A DNA stretch of 64,000 nucleotides, taken from assembly GCA_051859045.1 (NCBI GenBank), contig JBHYGK010000034.1, forward strand, positions 100,165 to 164,164, in the 5' to 3' direction. This document shows, piece by piece, positions 27,259 to 35,983 of this stretch. A model generated the notes under the pieces. It was given only the letters and a program-made list of their open reading frames with translations. It did not search any database and was not told the DNA's origin. This DNA comes from JBHYGK01 sp051859045 (GTDB lineage Bacteria; Pseudomonadota; Gammaproteobacteria; Xanthomonadales; Xanthomonadaceae). Made by a program: the position numbers and the translations under genes. The stretch's first letter is position 1, and each line of letters begins with the position of its first letter.

Positions 27259-28149
27259 TCAGGCGAAGGTGCCGCCCTGGCGCGGGGCGTCGCGCAGCGC
27301 CTGGATGCGCTCGGCCAGCGGCGGATGGCTCATCATCAGCCGGCCGAGGCCATGCGCCAGGCCGCCGCTGATGCCGAAGGCCGCGATCTGCTTGGGCAGC
27401 GAGCTCTGGCCGTGGTTGAGGGCCAGGCGCTCGAGCGCGGCGATCATCTTCTCGCGGCTGGCCAGCGCGGCCGCGCCGGCGTCGGCGCGGAACTCGCGGC
27501 GACGGCTGAACCACATCGCGATGATCGACGCGAACAGGCCGAACACCAGGTCCAGCACGATGACGCTGATGAAGTAGAACGGGCCCGGGGCGTCCGACTC
27601 GCGGTTGCCGCTCAGCGCGCCGTCGATGATCCGGCCGACGATGCGCGAGAGCACGATCACGAAGGTGTTGAGCACGCCCTGCACCAGCGCCATGGTGACC
27701 ATGTCGCCGTTGGCGACGTGGCTGACCTCGTGCGCGAGCACGGCCTCGGCCTCGTCGCGCGACATGTTGGCCAGCAGGCCGCTCGACACCGCCACCAGCG
27801 CGTTGTTGCGGCCGGGGCCGGTGGCGAAGGCGTTGATCTCGGGGGCCTGGTAGATCGCGACCTCCGGGGTCTTGATGCCGGCCTGGCGGGCCTGGCGCTC
27901 GACGGTGGACACCAGCCAGCGCTCGACCTCGCTGCGCGGCTCGGTGATCACGACCGCGCCGGTGCCGCGCTTGGCCGACCACTTCGAGATGGCCAGCGAG
28001 AAGAACGAGCCGCCGAAGCCGATCAGCGCGGCGAACACGAGCAGGCCGCCGTTGGTGCCGGGGTTGAGGCCGAAGATCGACATCACGATGCCGACCAGCA
28101 CGAGCACGGCGAGGTTGGTGGCGAGGAAGAGGGCGATGCGGGTGACCAT
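27259..28149 (-). CDS. htpX: Membrane protease HtpX (M48)
   Basis: 296 residues; inner-membrane zinc endopeptidase for quality control. Two N-terminal transmembrane segments (about 4-27 and 36-57), zinc motif HEVSH near residue 143, two more hydrophobic segments (about 160-215) and third ligand in FRADAGAA. The start MVTRIALFLATN is the family N-terminus. Transcribed divergently from gluQ. Confidence 0.96.
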   Translation of the reverse strand: MVTRIALFLATNLAVLVLVGIVMSIFGLNPGTNGGLLVFAALIGFGGSFFSLAISKWSAKRGTGAVVITEPRSEVERWLVSTVERQARQAGIKTPEVAIYQAPEINAFATGPGRNNALVAVSSGLLANMSRDEAEAVLAHEVSHVANGDMVTMALVQGVLNTFVIVLSRIVGRIIDGALSGNRESDAPGPFYFISVIVLDLVFGLFASIIAMWFSRRREFRADAGAAALASREKMIAALERLALNHGQSSLPKQIAAFGISGGLAHGLGRLMMSHPPLAERIQALRDAPRQGGTFA

Positions 28150-28265
28150 GGCGGGATCCTTCGGGGGGAGGCGGCCGGCCCGTCGCCGGCGTGCGCGAAG
28201 CGATGTCTGGTTACCATGGCCCCGTTTCAAGCCCACGTGATGCCCCGCCCCGGACCCCGACGCCC

Positions 28266-29174
28266 GTGACCCCGACGCCCCCCGCCGCCGCGGCGACCCA
28301 CCGCGGGCGCTTCGCCCCCTCCCCCACCGGCGCGCTGCACGCGGGTTCGCTGCTCGCCGCGCTCGGCAGCTGGCTGTGGGCGCGGCGGGCGGGCGGCGAA
28401 TGGTGGATCCGGGTGGAGGACCTCGACCCGCCGCGCGAGCAGCCCGGCGCCGCGGAGGCGCAGCTGGCCGCGCTGGCGGCGATGGGGCTGGCGCACGACG
28501 GCGAGGTGGTGCGCCAGTCCGCGCGGCATGCGCTGTACGAGGCCGCGCTGGCGCGGCTGGTCGACGACGGCCACGCGTTCGCCTGCCGCTGCTCGCGCAG
28601 CGACCTCGCCGCGACCGGCGGGCTGCACCTGGGCTGCGTGCCGCGCCCGTCCGGCCAGGGCGTCGCCTGGCGGGTGCGCGTGCCGGCCGGCGCGATCGGC
28701 TTCACCGACGCCGTGCAGGGCGCGTTCGCGCACGACCTGCGCGAGGCCTGCGGCGACCTCGTGGTCAAGCGCGCCGACGGCCCCTGGGCCTACCAGCTCG
28801 CGGTGGTGGTCGACGACGCCGCGCAGGGCATCACCGACGTGGTGCGCGGCGCCGACCTGCTCGACTCCACGCCGCGCCAGATCCTGCTGCAGCGCCTGCT
28901 GGGCCTGCCCACGCCGCGCTACGCGCACCTGCCGCTGCTGGTCGACGCCGAGGGCCGCAAGCTCTCGAAGTCCGACGGCGACCAGGCGATCGACCCCGCG
29001 CATCCGCGGCCCGCGCTCGACGCCGCCTGGGCCGCGCTGGGGCAGGATCCGGCCGCCGTCGCCGGCGAAGGCGCGCCCGCCGCGTGGCTGCGCCGCGCGC
29101 GCGACGCGTTCGATCCCGCGCGCATTCCCGCGCGCGCCGTCACGTGTCCACACGTCCAGTTGCGTCGCCCCTGA
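28266..29174 (+). CDS. gluQ: Glutamyl-Q tRNA(Asp) synthetase
   Basis: 302 residues; attaches Glu to queuosine in tRNA-Asp. It is a truncated GluRS without the anticodon-binding domain. RFAPSPTGALHAGSLL carries the HIGH-type motif (HAGS), the CRCSR...LGC cysteines are zinc ligands, and KLSKS is near residue 235. The start is GTG (MTPTPPAAAATHRGRF), which places the first motif about 14 residues in. The C-terminal tail beyond residue 265 is slightly long. Confidence 0.93.
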   Translation: MTPTPPAAAATHRGRFAPSPTGALHAGSLLAALGSWLWARRAGGEWWIRVEDLDPPREQPGAAEAQLAALAAMGLAHDGEVVRQSARHALYEAALARLVDDGHAFACRCSRSDLAATGGLHLGCVPRPSGQGVAWRVRVPAGAIGFTDAVQGAFAHDLREACGDLVVKRADGPWAYQLAVVVDDAAQGITDVVRGADLLDSTPRQILLQRLLGLPTPRYAHLPLLVDAEGRKLSKSDGDQAIDPAHPRPALDAAWAALGQDPAAVAGEGAPAAWLRRARDAFDPARIPARAVTCPHVQLRRP

Positions 29175-29240
29175 CGCTGGGCCATGCTCCGTCTCCCCTC
29201 GGCGACCGCCGCGGGCGCATCGGTTCCAGCGGGATGTCGC

Positions 29241-29777
29241 ATGCCCCCCAACCGCGTCATCAAGAAGTATCCGAACCGTCGGCTCTACGACACCGAGATC
29301 TCGAGCTACATCACGCTCGAGGACGTGCGCCAGCTGATCGTCGACCGCGAGGCCTTCGAGGTCCGCGACGCCCGCACCGGCGACGACCTCACCCGCGCCG
29401 TGCTGCTGCAGATCATCGCGGAGCAGGAGCAGGAGGTCGCGCCGATGTTCTGCACCAGCCTGCTCGCCCAGGTCATCCGCTGCTACGGCAGCCCGGTGCA
29501 GGCGCAGCTCGGGCCGGCGCTGGAGCGCAGCCTGGAGGCCTTCCTGCTCGAGCATCCGCCGACCCCGGTCCGGCCGGTCCGCCGGGTCGCCGCGGCCGGT
29601 CCCGCGCCGCGCCCGGCGCCGCCGCCGGCGCCCGCGCGCACGGCGTCGGCCACGCCGACGCCGTGGTCGATGCTCGACCGCCTCACCGAACGCCCCGAGG
29701 GCTGGCAGGAGCCCGCCGCGCTGCGCGGCACGCTCGGCCCCAGCCTCGGCGAGGGCGCGGCCAAGCCGCGCCGCTGA
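29241..29777 (+). CDS. phaR: PhaR-type polyhydroxyalkanoate synthesis regulator
   Basis: 178 residues. The N-terminal PHB/PHA accumulation regulator DNA-binding domain is unmistakable: VIKKYPNRRLYDTEISSYITLEDVRQLI, then FEVRDARTGDDLTRAVLLQII. A middle FCTSLLAQVIRCYG segment and a Pro-rich C-terminus follow. PhaR represses phasin and PHA genes and binds the polymer. No pha biosynthesis gene is in the window, so targets lie elsewhere. It converges on the M48 peptidase gene with 16 bp between. Confidence 0.92.
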   Translation: MPPNRVIKKYPNRRLYDTEISSYITLEDVRQLIVDREAFEVRDARTGDDLTRAVLLQIIAEQEQEVAPMFCTSLLAQVIRCYGSPVQAQLGPALERSLEAFLLEHPPTPVRPVRRVAAAGPAPRPAPPPAPARTASATPTPWSMLDRLTERPEGWQEPAALRGTLGPSLGEGAAKPRR

Positions 29778-29793
29778 GCGCCGCGCGCCCGCC

Positions 29794-30711
29794 TCAGCGG
29801 GCGCCGTCCCCCGCCCCGCAGAACCGCTCCCGCACCGCCAGCGCGTCCGGCATCAGCGCCTGCAGGCGCGTGATCCGCTCGCCCGCGCCGGGGTGGCTCG
29901 AGGCGAACGCAGGCGGCGCCGCGCCGTCGCGGCCCGCGTCCATCCGCTCCCACAGCCCCGGCGCCGCGCGCGGGTCGTAGCAGGCCGCCGCGGCCAGCAG
30001 CAGCCCCAGCGCATCGGCCTCGGACTCGTGCGCGCGCGAGAACGGCAGCACCACGCCATAGCGCGCGCCGGCGCCCAGCGCCGCCATCACCGCCGCCTGC
30101 TGGCCGGCCTCCATCTCGCCCACCGCCACCGCGCCGGCCATCGCGCCCATCCGCACCAGCTTCTGCTGCGCCATGCGCTCGCCGCCGTGGCGAAGCAGCG
30201 CATGCGCGACCTCGTGGCCCATCACCACCGCCAGCGCGTCGTCGTCGCCGGCGACCGGCAGCAGGCCGGTGTAGACCGCGAGCTTGCCGCCGGGCAGGCA
30301 GAACGCGTTGGCCTGGGGCGAGTCGATCACCACCGACTCCCAGGCGAAGGCGTCCCAGCGCGTGCTCGGCGCGACCCCGCGGGCCTCGGCCAGCAGGGCC
30401 TCGAGCGCGGGCGCGCGCTCGACCAGGCGGCGGGTGATGGCGTCCACGCGCGCGGCCTCGGGGCCGCCGCGCAGCACGGGCTCCTGGGACAGGATCTCGT
30501 CCCAGGCCTGCAGGCCGAGCTGCGCCTCCTCGGCGTGGCTGGTGTCGATGAGCTGGCTGCGGCCGGTGAACGCGGCCTCCTGCTGGTGCGACGTCCAGTA
30601 CCACGCGGCGTAGGCGAGGAAGGCCAGCACGACCCACCAGCGCACGCCGCCGCGATGGCGGGCGCGCGGACCGGCGGGGGTGGAGGCGTGGCGCGACGGG
30701 AGGCGGATCAT
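29794..30711 (-). CDS. M48-family membrane-anchored zinc peptidase
   Basis: 305 residues. One N-terminal transmembrane anchor (about 25-42, WWVVLAFLAYAAWYW), then the peptidase: SPQANAFCLPGGKLAVYTG, zinc motif GHEVAHALLRHGGERM, third ligand in ESEADALGLLL and a C-terminal SSHPGAGERI. This is the Oma1/LoiP-like pattern, a periplasmic quality-control protease; it lacks the cysteine of the LoiP lipobox. Downstream of the SUMF1-domain lipoprotein gene on the same strand (70 bp gap), so the two may share an envelope task. Confidence 0.88.
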   Translation of the reverse strand: MIRLPSRHASTPAGPRARHRGGVRWWVVLAFLAYAAWYWTSHQQEAAFTGRSQLIDTSHAEEAQLGLQAWDEILSQEPVLRGGPEAARVDAITRRLVERAPALEALLAEARGVAPSTRWDAFAWESVVIDSPQANAFCLPGGKLAVYTGLLPVAGDDDALAVVMGHEVAHALLRHGGERMAQQKLVRMGAMAGAVAVGEMEAGQQAAVMAALGAGARYGVVLPFSRAHESEADALGLLLAAAACYDPRAAPGLWERMDAGRDGAAPPAFASSHPGAGERITRLQALMPDALAVRERFCGAGDGAR

Positions 30712-30781
30712 GCGCGGGCTCCGGCAAGGGGGAACGGCGGATGGTCGCGACCGCGACCGGGTGGCGTGGCGGCGGTGGCGC

Positions 30782-32770
30782 TCAGAGGTCGCGGGCGACG
30801 CGGAAGCCCACGCGGGGATTGGTGGTGGTGGCGGCCGCGGGCTGGCGGAACGCCGCGCGGGCCTGCTCCGGGCCGCTCGCCCACGAGGCCCCGCGCACCA
30901 CGCGCTGGCGGCAGCCTGGGTTGACCCAGGCGCTGCCGTCGCCGGGGGCGCGCCGGTAGCTGTCGTGCCAGCAGTCCTCGACCCACTCCGCGACGTTGCC
31001 CACCAGGTCGCGCAGGCCCCAGGCGTTGGCCGCGCCCTGCGCGACCGGGGCCGGGCCCCAGTGGCCGTCGGCGTAGCCGTCGAAGGCGCGCTGCCAGCGG
31101 CGGCCGGCGGGCGAGACGTCGCCCTCGCCGGTGAGGTTGCCGGTGCCGGCGGGCGGCGCCGGCGCGTCGCCCCAGGGCCAGGGCGCGGTGGAGCCGGCAC
31201 GCAGCGCGTACTCGAACTCGGCCTCGGTCGGCAGCCGGTAGCGCTGGCCGGTGGCCTCGGCGAGCCAGGCGGCATAGGCCGCGGCGTCGTCCCAGGCCAC
31301 GTGCAGCACCGGCATCGCGTCGTCGGCCGGGGCACCCGCGTGGTCGTGGCGCCAGTCCACCGCGCGCTGGAACGCGAGGCTGCCGCCGCGCTCGTCCCAG
31401 GTGCTGGAGCCGCGGGCGCGCGCCGCGGCGCCGACGTGGCCGGTGGCCTCGACGAAGCGGCGGTACTCGCCGACGCTGACCTCGGCGAGCGCGAGGCCGA
31501 AGCCGCGCTCGAAGGCGATCGCGTGGGCGGGGGATTCCTCGGGCTGGTGCCCCGGCTCGCCGCGCGAAGAGCCCATGCGGAAGCGCCCGTGCGGCACCGC
31601 GACCATCGCCGGGCCGTCGGCCCCGCCGGGGAGGCGGTCGCGGAACACCTCGCCCGGGCGGAAGCGCCCGTAGAACCGGGCGACGTCGATGCGATCGCGC
31701 AGGCGCTCGACGTCCTCGCCGCGGCTGGCGACGCGCGCGAGCGCGTCGAGGGTGGCCTCGGCGGCGGCGATGTCGGCGCGCCCGGCGGCCTCGAGGCCGG
31801 CGGCCAGCAGCTCGCCGGCGCGCGCCTCGCGGATCGCGACCACGCGCGCCGCGGCGTCCTGCACCGCCGGCGAGCCCTCGCGCACCGTCGCCGCCTCGGC
31901 GAGGCGGCGCTCGGCGGTGGCGAACTCGTCCTCGCGCGCGGCCTCGAGCGCGGCATCCAGCAGGCGCGCCTCGATCGCCGCGAGGCCCGCGGCGGCGACG
32001 CGGTGGCCCGGCTGGCGGGCCAGCACGGCGCGGTAGCCGGCGGCGGCGTTGCGTCCGGCCGGGGCGACCAGCGCCCCCGCGGCCGCGCGGCGCTCGGCGC
32101 GGCGGAGCCGGCGGGCGATGTCGTCGGCCGCGACCAGGGCCTCGTCGAGCGTGGCGATCCGCGGATCGGCCGGATCCAGCGCCAGGCGCAGGGCGCGCTG
32201 CTCGCGCGCCGGGTCGGGCCGGTCGTCGAGCAGCGCATCGAGCGCGGCGGCGTCGAGCGCGGCCAGCGCCTCGTCGCGCAGCAGGCGCGCCTCCTCGTCC
32301 TCGGGGCGACCGGCGAGGACCGCCAGCGCGATGTCCAGCGCCCCGTCCTCGCCGCGCCAGCGGCCCGCCAGCGCGGCCTCGCGGGCCTCGCGCAGCGCCG
32401 CGCGCCGGGCCGCGGGCGGCACCGGCTCGCGCAGCGGCACGAAGGCGCGCATCGGGGCGTCGGCCGCGGGCGGCGGCGGCGGGGCCGCGGGGGCCTCGGC
32501 GCCATCGGCGAGGTCGAGCAGGCCGTCCTCGTCGGCGGGCAGCGCCTCGGGCCCGGCGAGCTCGCGGCCTGCCGCGGCGGACGGCGCGGGTGCGCCGTCG
32601 GCGGCGTCCTGCGGCGGGGACTCCCCGCAGCCGGCCAGCGCCAGGGCCAGGGCCAGCCCCAGCAGGGCGTGCGCGCGCGCAGGCGCGCCGGCGACCGGCG
32701 CGACGGCGGGAGGCGAAGGCGGGCCGTGGGCCGGGGTCGGCCCCGCGGCGGCGGAAGGCGGTGGGCGCAA
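30782..32770 (-). CDS. Lipoprotein with helical-repeat region and SUMF1 (FGE-sulfatase) domain
   Basis: 662 residues, TTG start with GGGGA upstream. Lipobox LALALAGC gives Cys48 as lipidation site after an unusually long N-region. Residues of about 100-390 are Ala/Arg/Glu-rich helical repeats (TPR-like). Residues of about 400-660 are an SUMF1 domain: MVAVPHGRFRMGSS, VSVGEYRRFVEATGH, YRLPTEAEFEYA, LVGNVAEWVED and RVVRGASW. The Cys pair of formylglycine-generating enzymes is missing (RGASWASGPEQARAAFR), so it is probably a binding or structural member. Start codon uncertain. Confidence 0.85.
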   Translation of the reverse strand: MRPPPSAAAGPTPAHGPPSPPAVAPVAGAPARAHALLGLALALALAGCGESPPQDAADGAPAPSAAAGRELAGPEALPADEDGLLDLADGAEAPAAPPPPPAADAPMRAFVPLREPVPPAARRAALREAREAALAGRWRGEDGALDIALAVLAGRPEDEEARLLRDEALAALDAAALDALLDDRPDPAREQRALRLALDPADPRIATLDEALVAADDIARRLRRAERRAAAGALVAPAGRNAAAGYRAVLARQPGHRVAAAGLAAIEARLLDAALEAAREDEFATAERRLAEAATVREGSPAVQDAAARVVAIREARAGELLAAGLEAAGRADIAAAEATLDALARVASRGEDVERLRDRIDVARFYGRFRPGEVFRDRLPGGADGPAMVAVPHGRFRMGSSRGEPGHQPEESPAHAIAFERGFGLALAEVSVGEYRRFVEATGHVGAAARARGSSTWDERGGSLAFQRAVDWRHDHAGAPADDAMPVLHVAWDDAAAYAAWLAEATGQRYRLPTEAEFEYALRAGSTAPWPWGDAPAPPAGTGNLTGEGDVSPAGRRWQRAFDGYADGHWGPAPVAQGAANAWGLRDLVGNVAEWVEDCWHDSYRRAPGDGSAWVNPGCRQRVVRGASWASGPEQARAAFRQPAAATTTNPRVGFRVARDL

Positions 32771-32892
32771 GCGGCATCCCCGGGATCGATCGACGCGCCG
32801 CGGCCGGCGAGGCGCCCTGGGACGCCGGCCGACGGCGGCTCCGGGCGAACTTAGGCTATTGTCCTCGGCCCTCGCAACCGCAGCGGACCCTC

Positions 32893-33987
32893 GTGACGCC
32901 GACTCCCTGGATCTCCACCCCCGACGCCCTGCGCGAGCGCCTCCAGGCGTGGCGTGGCCACCCGCTGGTCGCCCTGGACACCGAGTTCGTGCGCGAACGC
33001 ACCTGGTACCCGCAGCTCGCGCTGGTGCAGATGGCGGTGCCCGGCGAGGCGATCCTCGTCGACCCGCTGGCCGAGGGCATCCCCGAGGTGCTGCGCGGCT
33101 GGCTCGACGACCCGTCGGTGACCAAGCTGATGCATTCGGCCTCGGAGGACCTGCAGGCCCTGCAGCGCGGCTGCGGCGCGATGCCGGCCCCGCTGTTCGA
33201 CACCCAGGTGGCCGCCGCGATCGCGGGCTTCGGCGCCGGCGTCGGCTACCAGAAGCTCGTCGAACAGGTCACCGGCGTGGCGCTGCCCAAGGGCGAGACC
33301 CGCTCGGACTGGCTGCGCCGCCCGCTCAGCCCGGCGCAGTGCGAGTACGCCGCCGACGACGTGCTCTACCTCCACCGCATCCACGCGGTGCTCGCCGAGG
33401 CGCTCGAGGCCAAGGGCCGCACGGCCTGGGCCGAGGCCGACGCGGCGCGGATGCTGGCCAACGCCCGCCACGACGAGCCCGAGGCGCATCCGCACCTCGC
33501 GCTGCGCTCGGCCCAGTTCCTCGACGCCCCGGCCCAGCAGCGGCTGTGGCGGATGCTGCGCTGGCGCGAAGGCGTCGCCCGCGCCCACGACAAGCCCAAG
33601 AACTGGATCCTCGACGCCGAGCTCGCGGCCACCCTCGCCCGCCGCCCGCCGGCCGACGTCCACGCGCTGGGCCGGCTGCTCGACGAGCACCCCCGCTCCC
33701 CGCGCCAGCTGCGCGGCGAGCTCTGGGCCGTGCTCGAGGCCCCGCTCGACGACGAGGCCCGCGCGATCCCGCTGGCCCTGGCCCAGGACGAGGCCGGCAA
33801 GCGCCAGCTCAAGGCGCTGCAGGCCGCGGTGGCGGGCGTCGCCGAGGCGCACGGGCTGCCCGAGGGCACGCTCGCCTCGCGCCGCCACCTCGAGGCGCTG
33901 ATGGCCGGCCCGGGCTGGCCCGCCGCCCTGGAAGGCTGGCGCCGCGTGCTGCTCGAGGGCGCGCTCGCCCCGCTGCTCGCGCGCTGA
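32893..33987 (+). CDS. rnd: Ribonuclease D
   Basis: 364 residues; 3'-5' exonuclease for tRNA 3' maturation. DEDD motifs: ALDTEFVRER (Asp/Glu), HSASEDLQAL and YAADDVLYL. HRDC-type helices follow (RLWRMLRWREGVARAHDKPKNWIL). The start is GTG (MTPTPWIST). It lies just upstream of two tRNA genes, separated from them by a T-rich-loop hairpin. Divergent from the SUMF1 lipoprotein gene. Confidence 0.95.
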   Translation: MTPTPWISTPDALRERLQAWRGHPLVALDTEFVRERTWYPQLALVQMAVPGEAILVDPLAEGIPEVLRGWLDDPSVTKLMHSASEDLQALQRGCGAMPAPLFDTQVAAAIAGFGAGVGYQKLVEQVTGVALPKGETRSDWLRRPLSPAQCEYAADDVLYLHRIHAVLAEALEAKGRTAWAEADAARMLANARHDEPEAHPHLALRSAQFLDAPAQQRLWRMLRWREGVARAHDKPKNWILDAELAATLARRPPADVHALGRLLDEHPRSPRQLRGELWAVLEAPLDDEARAIPLALAQDEAGKRQLKALQAAVAGVAEAHGLPEGTLASRRHLEALMAGPGWPAALEGWRRVLLEGALAPLLAR

Positions 33988-33995
33988 CGGCCCGG

Positions 33996-34018
33996 CCCGC
34001 GCGGTTTTTTCGCGCGGG
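33996..34018 (+). terminator. Possible terminator of rnd with a T-rich loop
   Basis: An all-GC 8-bp stem CCCGCGCG / CGCGCGGG with loop GTTTTTT, 9 nt past the rnd stop. The T-run is in the loop rather than after the stem, which is unusual. It is either an atypical terminator or a processing site. Confidence 0.4.
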
Positions 34019-34045
34019 GGGCTGGCGCATCGTGGAATTGGCCGC

Positions 34046-34051
34046 TAGTAT
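34046..34051 (+). promoter_or_regulatory. -10 element of the tRNA-Ala gene
   Basis: TAGTAT, 16 nt before the tRNA 5' end and followed by a GC-rich discriminator, as expected for a stable-RNA promoter. The -35 is not convincing. Confidence 0.45.
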
Positions 34052-34066
34052 TCGCGGCCTTGACGT

Positions 34067-34142
34067 GGGGCGGTAGCTCAGCTGGGAGAGCGTCGCGTTC
34101 GCATCGCGAAGGTCAGGGGTTCGATCCCCCTCCGCTCCACCA
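34067..34142 (+). tRNA. tRNA-Ala (anticodon CGC)
   Basis: A complete 76-nt cloverleaf with encoded CCA. Acceptor GGGGCGG / CCGCTCC (one G-U), D-stem GCTC/GAGC, anticodon stem TCGCG/CGCGA with loop TTCGCAT so anticodon CGC (codon GCG), T-stem AGGGG/CCCCT with loop TTCGATC. Suits the heavy use of GCG alanine codons here. Followed 9 nt later by a strong terminator. Confidence 0.96.
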
Positions 34143-34151
34143 CTCATCCAG

Positions 34152-34186
34152 ACGACGACGGCGCCCTCGGGCGCCGTCGTCGTTTC
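34152..34186 (+). terminator. Terminator of the tRNA-Ala transcript
   Basis: A long stem ACGACGACGGCGCCC / GGGCGCCGTCGTCGT followed by TTT, just past the tRNA CCA end. Confidence 0.85.
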
Positions 34187-34277
34187 CGCGTCCCGCGCAC
34201 GCCGCCCAGCCCCGCCCCCACCGGCCCCGCCCGTCCTGCGCGGGGTCCGCGGTTCGTGCGAAAATGCCGGCTTCGCC

Positions 34278-34354
34278 GTCCCCGTAGCTCAGCTGGATAG
34301 AGCGCGCCCCTCCTAAGGGCGAGGCCACAGGTTCGACTCCTGTCGGGGACGCCA
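34278..34354 (+). tRNA. tRNA-Arg (anticodon CCT)
   Basis: A complete 77-nt cloverleaf ending GCCA. Acceptor GTCCCCG / CGGGGAC, D-stem GCTC/GAGC, anticodon stem CGCCC/GGGCG with loop CTCCTAA, so anticodon CCT, reading the rare AGG codon. T-stem ACAGG/CCTGT with TTCGACT. It ends 53 nt before the aldehyde dehydrogenase start. No integrase or duplicated 3' end was seen nearby, so it is not an occupied integration site in this window. Confidence 0.96.
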
Positions 34355-34407
34355 TGCATCCCATCCCGAGGCGCCCGCGACGGCGCCCGCACGCAGGAGC
34401 CCCCGCC

Positions 34408-35940
34408 ATGACCCATCCCGTCCTCACCGCGCTCGGCCTCGGCGCCGTCGAATCCGGCACCTACCTCGGCCAGGGCGAGTGGTCCGCCACCACCGGCGCC
34501 GGCGTGCTCGAGCCGACCAACCCCACCACCGGCGAGGTGCTGGGCCGGGTGAACGCGTCCAGCGAGGCCGACTACGAGACGATCGTCCAGCGCGCCCAGG
34601 CGGCCTTCAAGGTCTGGCGCACCACCCCGGCGCCGAAGCGCGGCGAGGCGATCCGCCTGTGCGCCGACGCGCTGCGCGCGCACAAGGACGCGCTGGGCTC
34701 GCTGGTGGCGCTGGAGATGGGCAAGTCCAAGCCCGAGGGCGACGGCGAGGTGCAGGAGATGATCGACATCGGCGAGTTCGCCGTCGGCCTCTCGCGCCAG
34801 CTCTACGGCCTGACCATGCACTCCGAGCGCCCGGGCCACCGGATGTACGAGCAGTACCAGCCGCTGGGCCTGGCGGGCGTGATCTCGGCGTTCAACTTCC
34901 CCGTGGCCGTGTGGGCCTGGAACAGCTTCATCGCCGCCATCTGCGGCGACATCACGATCTGGAAGCCCTCGCCCAAGACCCCGTTCTCGGCGATCGCCAG
35001 CATGCGCATCTGCAACGCCGCGCTGGCCCGTGCCGGCTTCCCGGACATCTTCTTCCTGTTCAACGACGCGGGCACCGCGCTGTCGGAGCGCTTCGTCGAC
35101 GACAAGCGCATCCCGCTGATCAGCTTCACCGGCTCCACCCGCGTCGGCCGCTTGGTCGGCGAGAAGGTCGCGCGCCGCATGGGCCGCTCGCTGCTCGAGC
35201 TCGGTGGCAACAACGCGATCATCGTCGACCCCAGCGCCGACCTGAAGCTGGCGATCCCGGCGATCGCCTTCGGCGCCGTCGGCACCGCCGGCCAGCGCTG
35301 CACCACCACCCGCCGCCTGTTCGTGCACCGCTCGATCTTCGACGACGTGCTGGCCAAGCTGGTGGCCGCGTTCAAGCAGGTCGAGAAGAAGATCGGCGAC
35401 CCCACCGACGCCGCCACCCTGATGGGCCCGCTGAACTCCCGCGAGGGCGTGCAGGCCTTCCTCGACGCCGTGGCCAAGGCCAAGGCCGCGGGCGGCACGG
35501 TCGCCACCGGCGGCACCGCGATCGACCGCCCGGGCCACTTCGTGCTGCCCACCATCATCACCGGCCTGTCCAACGACGCCGACATCGTCCAGCACGAGAC
35601 CTTCGCGCCGATCCTCTACGCGATGCCCTACGACACGCTCGACGAGGCCATCGAGCTGCAGAACGCCGTGCCGCAGGGCCTGAGCTCGTCGATCTTCACC
35701 CAGAACCTGAAGGCCGCCGAGCAGTTCCTGTCGGCCGCGGGCTCGGACTGCGGCATCGCCAACGTCAACATCGGCACCTCGGGCGCCGAGATCGGCGGCG
35801 CGTTCGGCGGCGAGAAGGAGACCGGCGGCGGCCGCGAGTCGGGCTCCGACGCCTGGAAGATCTACATGCGCCGCCAGACCAACACGATCAACTATTCCGA
35901 CGCGCTGCCGCTGGCCCAGGGCATCACCTTCGACCTCTGA
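34408..35940 (+). CDS. amaB: ALDH7-type aldehyde dehydrogenase (probable alpha-aminoadipic semialdehyde / piperideine-6-carboxylate dehydrogenase)
   Basis: 510 residues. Catalytic Glu in LLELGGNNAI, catalytic Cys in GTAGQRCTTTRRL, NAD motif FTGSTRVGRLVG, and FNFPVAVWAWN. The N-terminal LGLGAVESGTYLGQGEW and the C-terminal ETGGGRESGSDAWKIYMRRQTNTINY are features of the ALDH7A1/AmaB group in lysine catabolism. The start MTHPVLTALGLG has AGGAG 8 nt upstream. Substrate inferred from family only; no other lysine gene is adjacent. Confidence 0.88.
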   Translation: MTHPVLTALGLGAVESGTYLGQGEWSATTGAGVLEPTNPTTGEVLGRVNASSEADYETIVQRAQAAFKVWRTTPAPKRGEAIRLCADALRAHKDALGSLVALEMGKSKPEGDGEVQEMIDIGEFAVGLSRQLYGLTMHSERPGHRMYEQYQPLGLAGVISAFNFPVAVWAWNSFIAAICGDITIWKPSPKTPFSAIASMRICNAALARAGFPDIFFLFNDAGTALSERFVDDKRIPLISFTGSTRVGRLVGEKVARRMGRSLLELGGNNAIIVDPSADLKLAIPAIAFGAVGTAGQRCTTTRRLFVHRSIFDDVLAKLVAAFKQVEKKIGDPTDAATLMGPLNSREGVQAFLDAVAKAKAAGGTVATGGTAIDRPGHFVLPTIITGLSNDADIVQHETFAPILYAMPYDTLDEAIELQNAVPQGLSSSIFTQNLKAAEQFLSAAGSDCGIANVNIGTSGAEIGGAFGGEKETGGGRESGSDAWKIYMRRQTNTINYSDALPLAQGITFDL

Positions 35941-35983
35941 CGCCCCACGCCCTCCCCGACGGCCCCTCAGGACCCCCGACCTG

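Noticed and set aside
30782..32770. Active formylglycine-generating enzyme
   Set aside because: The Cys pair expected after RVxRGGSW is replaced by ASGPEQA, and no sulfatase gene is nearby.
34067..34354. tRNA genes as attachment sites of an integrated element
   Set aside because: Flanking genes are core metabolism. No integrase, phage gene or repeated tRNA 3' end was seen.
34113..34460. Minus-strand frames with SPTGVEPVAS and DRTPDLRDAN-like peptides over the tRNA genes
   Set aside because: These are well-known translation artefacts of antisense tRNA sequence, not proteins.
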